From the NCBI GenBank assembly GCA_902806595.1, contig CADCXC010000038.1, positions 3,534,001-3,598,000 on the forward strand: a stretch of 64,000 nt of DNA, in the 5' to 3' direction. The notes under the pieces were generated by a model, which searched no databases, was not told the origin of the DNA, and worked only from the letters and a program-made list of their open reading frames with translations. A program made the translations under genes and the position numbers. Shown piece after piece: positions 58,082 through 64,000 of the stretch; within the stretch, counting starts at the first letter, position 1; every line of letters starts with the position of its first letter. Origin of the DNA: Pyrenopolyporus hunteri. Its lineage: Eukaryota; Ascomycota; Sordariomycetes; Xylariales; Hypoxylaceae.

Positions 58082-60981
58082 ACGGCGACACGGGTCACGT
58101 TCGACCCCAAATCTCACAGCCGGAGCTTCGGGGGGCGTTTTATCATCTGCGGCATTTCGATGTATATATTTGGACAATCGACTATCAGGTCTGCGCACAA
58201 AACCCGCCAAACAAAAAATGGGCCTGGAATAGGGGACAATGCGATCAGATTTACGGATTTAGCTGGACGGGAGTTGGGGTTTATTACACGCGAGATAAGG
58301 TTCAAAGAGGTGACCATGGCGTTCGAGAGGCCGGTTTGCGATTTGTGGCTTAATACCCGGACACTTAGCACGAGACCTCTACCGGTTGTTTCTTCTGTTT
58401 CGCTGAGCTTGATGCATGGGAGCGGAATTTGTTATCTACCAGGTGTCTTTACCGCAAGGCACAGGCAGTTTTAAGAATTGATATGGACATAGGTCCTTTC
58501 TTTTACGGGTCAGATTTACGTAGCCTCAGAAGACGAAGAACTGAATGTTAGATGCATAGTATGTTTACGCGACGAATTTATTCGATATATTTAAAAAGAT
58601 ATCAAACAAATCTCTACCCATGTGTCATAGCTACCTACCTTAAAAAGTTTTAAGTAGTTGAGTACCGACAATACGTGCCATCCGGAGCTCTAGCGGTAGC
58701 AAATAGAATTACGACCATGTACCCAAGTGTATTAGCAATATCGAGTCTTCTAATGATGGAAAGTAATCTAATAACAAGATATGTTCTAGGGCAGTCTACT
58801 GACGATTAGGCTAATCTATGCCTAATGAATGCAATGAGGTTTCTAGACCGTCAAGTGCCCCCGTAGCATCATTTATCACATAGGTATTTCGTCACTGTAG
58901 CTATTTCTGCACGGCATGTTACATTAGACAGGCCGCTGTGATGTGCAAATGCATTACATAGTTCCCCCGCACAACAACCGCAACCACCTTGCTATAGGCC
59001 ACGGACGGCAGAGAGCTCGCTGTCTGGGTGTCTGCTGTGGGGTCTCTCACGATGAAAGTCTCCTCCTTCTTTGGGGATAGTACCGATGCACTCAAATGTT
59101 TCTTATACCGAACTACCTACGGGGCGATTCTTGGAGTAGCACCACCGAGGACAACTTACCTACCGAACGACCCCGCGTGACTTAGGATAGGACAACCAGA
59201 AGCAAGACAACGCGGCTTACAACCCACAGCTTTTCTACGGGATCTTATGATCCTAGACGAATAGAGTAGGAGGTAAGAAAGTGGGTAAGAAACTCCTCAG
59301 ACACAGATGTGTCCTATGCAGAGAGAGGGTGGTGCAGATTTTCGCAAAGCTCGGGATTACCGGGCTCACGGGGGCTACGTAAGCCCCCCTCCATCGGAGT
59401 TCAACACAATACCTACCTATCACGATATATAATGGATAGCGTAAGACATCAGAACTTTATCTCACGCAAGGAATCGCCCACTTCTCGGTCTCCACTAGTC
59501 GAACAGAAGATCCCATACCTGTAGAGTAGGTCTTGGCCTGTTTCCTCTTCTACATTGGCAAGTTGACGGTTCGTCGTCGTCGTCACGGCTTCGGATCCGA
59601 GAATACCTGACCTACCGACCTACCTACCTACCTACCGACCTGGGCATCTGCGTCGGTATATATTTAACCTACGACAGTACCAAGGCGGCGCGGCCTCGAC
59701 CGGTAGTTTCGCGGTCGCCCCGCCCGTCGGGAGGCCAGGCAGATGGCATCAGCCACCTTTTCGGAACTTGGGCGAAGTTGTTTCAAGATGCTACTGTGGT
59801 AGGTAGATTAAGAGGCTGTCTTATGGCCTTGGCGTGTATGTAAATACGTACGTACGTCAACGCATGTGTACCGGGTAGGTAGGTAGGCATCTATGAATCC
59901 TGAAAATGGGACCGTTATATCGGGTTTGGCGGTTCGAGCGGTGAGGACGCGGGGGTGTTTCCGGTGGGCGTCTGAGCGGGTTGTTAGATTTATGAGGCAT
60001 GTGTATATGCAGCAAGGAATCCGCGGGTTTCATGAATATAAAGAGAAAATACCAACAGACGGTATGGTGTTTGGATATGCGTCTACTTTGCATTTGGGTA
60101 TAACTTTTATGTTTATGAAAACTTACCTCAGGTAAGAGGTGATCAAAGATAACAAGCAGAAATTACAAGAGACTAAGAGACTTATCTCGGTTACTGACGT
60201 CCTAACGCCCCGATACCCAAAGGCTGATCAAAACCTTAACTGTGACTTTGTATATACACGTGTACATAGTACACAGGCCGTACGCCTTCTCTGTATAGAA
60301 GATCTACGCTGGGCCGAAACAAGGCATTTCAAGCCGTACGTACCTGTAAGTGAAGTAGTACTGCGGTGGAGAATCCGGTATTGGATGCTATGCAGACCCT
60401 ATAATTAGCATGCCCGTAGACTGATTGATCGACGCTGAACCCCGCCGAACCCACTGAATGAACCCCTGAAACCCCCTAAAGCCTACATCCAGCATAGCAC
60501 GTACAGGTACATACAAGGGTACAGCAGAAAAATTGACGTACATGCTTCCATTCTTCCTTTTTTTTTTTTTTTTTTATTCTCCCCTTCCTTTTTTGGGGCC
60601 GAGACTTGCAACAGAAAACGAACAACAGCATCAACAACTTCCTATTCCCCTTCGAGACATGCCCCCTTCGTCTCACAACCGACGCACGACAAACGGAAAA
60701 CCCGACCCTGACCGTAGTCGTACCCCGTAGTAGCACCACCGACACGCCGCCGCGTACGTGCCGAGATCGTGGTCCAGATCGGGGACGTCATCATCGTCAT
60801 CCACATTCGTATCCCTAGTCGATACCGAAACCCGTCATCCTCTCAAAAATAATACATCGTATACACATCAACCACCACCCAACCAACCATCCCTCGAATG
60901 CTGCCTCCTTGATCCTCCACACCCCCCCCCCTCCTCCTCCCTCTCTCCCTCTCTCGCCCCCGCAAGCAAGCAAGCAAGCCA
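58082..60981. other. Gene-poor 2.9 kb with CCTA repeats and a T18 tract
   Basis: No supported gene. CCTA/CCGA repeats lie at 59611-59640, TAGG at about 59875-59888, and a run of 18 T at 60558-60575. The 200 bases before 60982 are C/T-rich with CCCTCTCT and CAAG repeats and form the probable leader of the deacetylase gene. The frame 58072-58353 overlaps the previous gene's stop and has no recognised motif. Confidence 0.55.
59611..59640. repeat. CCTA/CCGA microsatellite
   Basis: Tandem CCTA units flanked by CCGA variants in non-coding DNA. Confidence 0.85.
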
Positions 60982-61785
60982 ATGCTTCGCCTGCCCGCGC
61001 TCTTCCGGCTGCCCTCGAAGCTGCGGCGGCGGGCCCGGCGGCGAAGGATGACCACCCTGGTCACGCTGGCGGCCATCGCGGCGCTGCTGCTGGCGCCCTT
61101 CTACGCGGTGTACAAGCCGCCGCGGGCGCTGATCGGGTACTTCGCGCGGCGGTGGCCGGACGTGCTGTGGGAGGTGCGTACGGACCAGAAGATCGTGGCG
61201 CTGACGATCGACGACGCGCCCTCCGAGCACACCCAGGAGATCCTCGGCGTGCTCAACGGCCACGAGGCCACGGCGACCTTCTTCGTCATCGGCGGCCAGG
61301 TCCCGGGGCGCGAGGAGACCCTCGCGGACATCGTCCGCAGCGGCAGCGAGCTGGGCAACCACGCGATGCACGACGAGCCCTCCCGCGCGCTGTCCGACGA
61401 CGAGCTCACGGCCCAGATCGAGGCGGTGCGCGCCCGCATCCGCGACGCGTACGCCGAGGCGAACGGCGAGGAGAACCCCGCCATGCCGCCGCAGTACTTC
61501 CGTCCCGGGTCCGGCTTCTTCAGCGACCGGATGCGCGCGCTCGTCGACAAGCTCGGCTACCGCATCGTGCTCGGCAGCGTGTATCCCCACGACGCCCAGA
61601 TCAGCCTCGCCTGGCTGAACGCGCGCCACATCCTGAGCATGGTGCGCCCCGGCGCGATTATCGTGTGCCACGACCGCCGCTCCTGGACGGCGCCGATGCT
61701 CCGGAAGGTGCTGAAGCAGCTTAAGAAGGACGGGTATCGCGTCGTTAGCTTGACCGAGATGCTGGAGGCGACGCAGCAGAAGTGA
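60982..61785 (+). CDS. Membrane-anchored polysaccharide deacetylase (NodB fold, CE4-like)
   Basis: Single exon, ATG at 60982, 267 residues, very GC-rich. A basic start (residues 1-22) and one hydrophobic segment (23-44) suggest a type II membrane anchor with the catalytic domain in the secretory lumen or cell wall space. NodB-type motifs: TIDDAPS (75-81, in place of TFDDGPS), GNHAMHDE (125-132, the metal His pair as HxxH rather than the usual HxxxH), YFRPGSG (172-178), and IIVCHD (226-231). The family hydrolyses N-acetyl or O-acetyl groups from chitin or related glycans. Altered spacing of the metal histidines places it in a divergent branch, so substrate and activity are uncertain. It converges with the PLP-enzyme gene. 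The long frames on the other strand (60868-61866) and in frame +3 (60909-61724) are shadows of its GC-rich codons. Confidence 0.88.
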   Translation: MLRLPALFRLPSKLRRRARRRRMTTLVTLAAIAALLLAPFYAVYKPPRALIGYFARRWPDVLWEVRTDQKIVALTIDDAPSEHTQEILGVLNGHEATATFFVIGGQVPGREETLADIVRSGSELGNHAMHDEPSRALSDDELTAQIEAVRARIRDAYAEANGEENPAMPPQYFRPGSGFFSDRMRALVDKLGYRIVLGSVYPHDAQISLAWLNARHILSMVRPGAIIVCHDRRSWTAPMLRKVLKQLKKDGYRVVSLTEMLEATQQK

Positions 61786-62587
61786 ATAGCATGAGGAGCA
61801 TCCTGAGAGATAACAATTAGATGCTGGAGAATATCCGTAGATACCACAAGGTCTACACATAGGCATAAAGGGGGAGGGCAGAGACGTCTAGTACGATGTC
61901 GATGTAGAAGGCCTACCGTGGCAGGCCCAACCCCACTCCTTGAAGCCGAATACGTTGCCACGGTGCTGTCCGGGCACTCTGCAATGCGTACCACCGAAAA
62001 GGCTCAACTATCGGTATGTTGACCTTTTGTACATTTGATAGTATTTAAAGGGGCGCTGGTCGGCGTACAAGGCGGGTTTACATAGCAAACTGCATAAATG
62101 AAGGAAGGCACCTGGGTAGATACGAGTGTACCCATTAGAAGGCGTTGTATATAAGGCTATTAAATACTTAATTCCTATTAGATATTGAAGACAAGGGGAT
62201 AGATCGAGTGGTAGGGGACTAAATTCCTCCATGGTTATCAGGATAGGGGTTCCTAAGACTTGATATAGGCGAACGTCTCTAAGAAACGGGTTTTCAGGAC
62301 GCCTTCTAAAAGCTGTCAGATGTGTGTGAGACGGTATACAAGGCCATCATGGATAGAAAGCCTACACCGTTCTCGACTATTTCAGCACCTATTAATAATC
62401 TATCGTTCTCGGGTACCATTACAGCCGCACGTTCATCTCTCCATTGCCCCTGGATACTCTCATAATTGAGTCTATTTCCCATGTAACGCAGAATTTGAGG
62501 CGGTCTTCTAATTTCTAGTTTAGATATTTATCTTCTACGACCTCTAACATAGGTAGGTTCAGGGGTAAGTGACCTACAATTCACCCC
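61786..62587. other. Shared 3' flank between convergent deacetylase and PLP-enzyme genes
   Basis: 802 bases between convergent stops. It is AT-richer than the flanking exons and no gene is seen. Confidence 0.6.
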
Positions 62588-64000
62588 CTACGTCCCACCA
62601 AGTATATAAGCCCCTCCCTGATCGACCGTCTTCACATCCGCCTCCCTCACCGCCCTCTCCGCCTTCAGCGCCTTGAACCCCTGTATCAAATCGTCCCTCA
62701 GGTCCTCGAACCCCTCCAGCCCAACACTAACCCGCAAAAGCCTCTTATCCACCGTGGCATCCGTCATGGCGCGCCACTCGATCAAGCTCTCAACGCCACC
62801 AAGGCTCGTCGCGTGGTGGAACAGCGTCAACTTACTCGGGAGCCGGCGCGCGTCGTCCGCGTCGCGCATGCACACCGCGAACACGGGGCCAAACCCGTTC
62901 GGCATCTGACGCCTAAGCCAGGCGCCCTCCTCGCCGTCGCCCAGGGCCTTGAGCTGCAGGCTCGCGTGCCGCACCTCCGCGACCAGGGACCCGACGACGC
63001 CCTTCTCGTCCGCCGCCTCGCGCGCCAGCCACTCGACCAGCCTCTGCGCGTCGGCGCTCTGCTTGCGCACGCGGACCTCCAGCGTCCGCAGGCTGCGCAC
63101 GCCCAGCCAGCCCTCGAGGCTGCCCATGACCGAGCCGAGGACGAGGCGCTCGTCGCGCAGGCCGCGGAGCCAGCCGGCGGCCGCGTGCCGCGGGTGCACG
63201 GCGAGCACGCCGCACAGCAGGTCGCTGTGGCCGCCGAAGTACTTGGTGCCGCTGTGCATGACGACGTCGGCGCCGAGCGCGAACGGGTCCTGCAGCGGGG
63301 GCGGGGCGAAGGTCGCGTCGACGGTGAGGTAGCACCCGGCGCGGCGCGCGCGGTCCGCGTAGGCCCGCAGGTCCCTCGCCTCGCCGGTCGGGTTCAGCGG
63401 CGTCTCGACGTGCACCACGTCGCCGGGGCGCAGGGCGGTCCCGAAGTCCGCGTCGAGCGGCACGGTGGACAGCCCGGTCAGCTTCGAGAGCACCTTGATG
63501 ACACCGTGGCAGCCGTGGTAGCCGGCGTCGATGGCGATCCGCCGCGGGTTGAGGAACACGAGCATCGCGTGGAAGGCCGAGAGCCCGGAGCTGTAGGTCA
63601 GCGAGGGCCCGCGCAGGATCGACGTCAGCACGGCTTCGAGCCGCGTGGTGTTGGGGGCGCTGTCGCGCGAGTAGACGTGCGAGTCGTAGGGGTTGTGGGG
63701 CTGTGGTGTTTGTTAGCTACTGTCTATTCTCTATTATTTTCTTCCATTTTCGTTCCCTTCCCTCCCCCTATTCGTACCCTCTTCATTAGGGATAAGAAAC
63801 AGGTACGTAGGGAATCGGGTGGGAGGACGTGCTAATGATCGAAAAAAGGGGTTATAGCATACGTTGATATTACTCCATGGCTTAAGCTCATCCGGGTCCT
63901 TGTTATACCGGAACGTAGTCGAGACGTGCATCGGCGGAGCGACGGACTGGTGTGAGTTGAGGAAGTCGTCGGCGTGGATGGTCTGCGCCGACAGCGAGAG
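62588..64000 (-). CDS. Cys/Met-metabolism PLP-dependent enzyme (cystathionine lyase/synthase family), 5' end outside window
   Basis: Two visible exons, 64000-63863 and 63700-62588; 416 residues are seen and the N-terminus is cut by the window edge. The 162-base intron joins WSNIN to PHNPYDSHVYSR. The first exon reads SAQTIHADDFLNSHQSVAPP and STTFRYNKDP, the conserved start of this fold-type I family. Further marks: PSLTYSSGLSAFHA (phosphate-binding region), YHGCHGV, HVETPLNPTGE, VDATFAPPPLQDP, and the PLP lysine in HSGTKYFGGHSD (Lys at visible residue 199). SLGGVESLIEWRA matches the C-terminal SLGG.ESL signature. The family includes cystathionine gamma-synthase, gamma-lyase and beta-lyase; motifs alone do not decide which. 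It acts in trans-sulfuration or methionine metabolism. The exons are extremely GC-rich. Confidence 0.92.

Noticed and set aside
58072..58353. 93-codon ATG frame starting inside the stop region of the gene at 57188
   Set aside because: Overlap with the upstream coding end, no recognised domain, and a position expected for 3' UTR.
60868..61866. 332-codon minus-strand and 271-codon plus-strand frames over the deacetylase
   Set aside because: Both arise from extreme GC3 of the deacetylase gene and lack motifs. Arg/Pro/Ala-rich translations are typical shadows.
62813..63835. 340-codon plus-strand frame over the PLP enzyme
   Set aside because: Antisense shadow of a gene carrying all Cys/Met PLP-family motifs on the other strand.

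Overview
The window is nuclear DNA of a filamentous ascomycete (Pezizomycotina), most likely a Sordariomycete. Genes are monocistronic and lie on both strands. Most are broken by short spliceosomal introns of 45-190 bases with GTAAGT/GTGAGT-type donors, CTAAC/CTGAC-type branch sites and AG acceptors. Several proteins belong to families I know from filamentous ascomycetes. There are no operons, Shine-Dalgarno sites, CRISPR arrays or phage genes. The assignment to a class is inference from resemblance; no marker gene is present.

I support 16 protein genes, covering about 20 kb of exon (roughly 31 percent). In order they are: a Ran1/Sks1-type protein kinase (5783-7348 +); a small secreted Kex2-processed repeat protein (16098-16715 -); a CLYBL/citrate-lyase-beta-like enzyme (21784-22814 +); a large disordered protein with a C-terminal FWRPN motif (22921-25704 -); a one-RRM glycine/glutamine-rich RNA-binding protein (29307-30121 +); a ChaC gamma-glutamylcyclotransferase (30777-31815 -); a penta-EF-hand protein (33689-34965 +); a metallo-beta-lactamase-fold protein (35770-37263 -); a C2H2/RING-like zinc-finger protein (42311-43880 +); a Tls1/C9orf78 (Hep_59) splicing factor (45472-47003 -); an acylphosphatase (47388-47903 +); the DEAH helicase Prp16 (48016-51009 -); the WD-repeat ribosome-biogenesis factor Pwp1 (51384-53051 +); a conserved fungal protein of unknown function (57188-58081 +); a membrane-anchored polysaccharide deacetylase (60982-61785 +); and a Cys/Met-metabolism PLP enzyme cut by the right edge (62588-64000 -).

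The layout is uneven. The 45.5-53.1 kb block is compact: four housekeeping RNA or ribosome genes and an acylphosphatase have intergenic gaps of about 110-385 bases. Elsewhere there are long stretches (1-5.8, 7.3-16.1, 16.7-21.8, 25.7-29.3, 37.3-42.3, 53.1-57.2 and 58.1-61.0 kb) where I find no convincing gene. They hold TAGG/CCTA and GGTACC-type motifs, pyrimidine tracts and microsatellites, and some may be decayed repeats.

Four genes (RRM protein, acylphosphatase, the 5' part of ChaC, and the start of the penta-EF-hand gene) are invisible to a plain ORF search because they are cut into very small exons. The most striking is a 5-base microexon in the ChaC gene. The most interesting product is the secreted protein at 16.1-16.7 kb, whose two near-identical 22-residue repeats end in KR-QDT Kex2-type sites. 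That is the architecture of fungal peptide or RiPP precursors.
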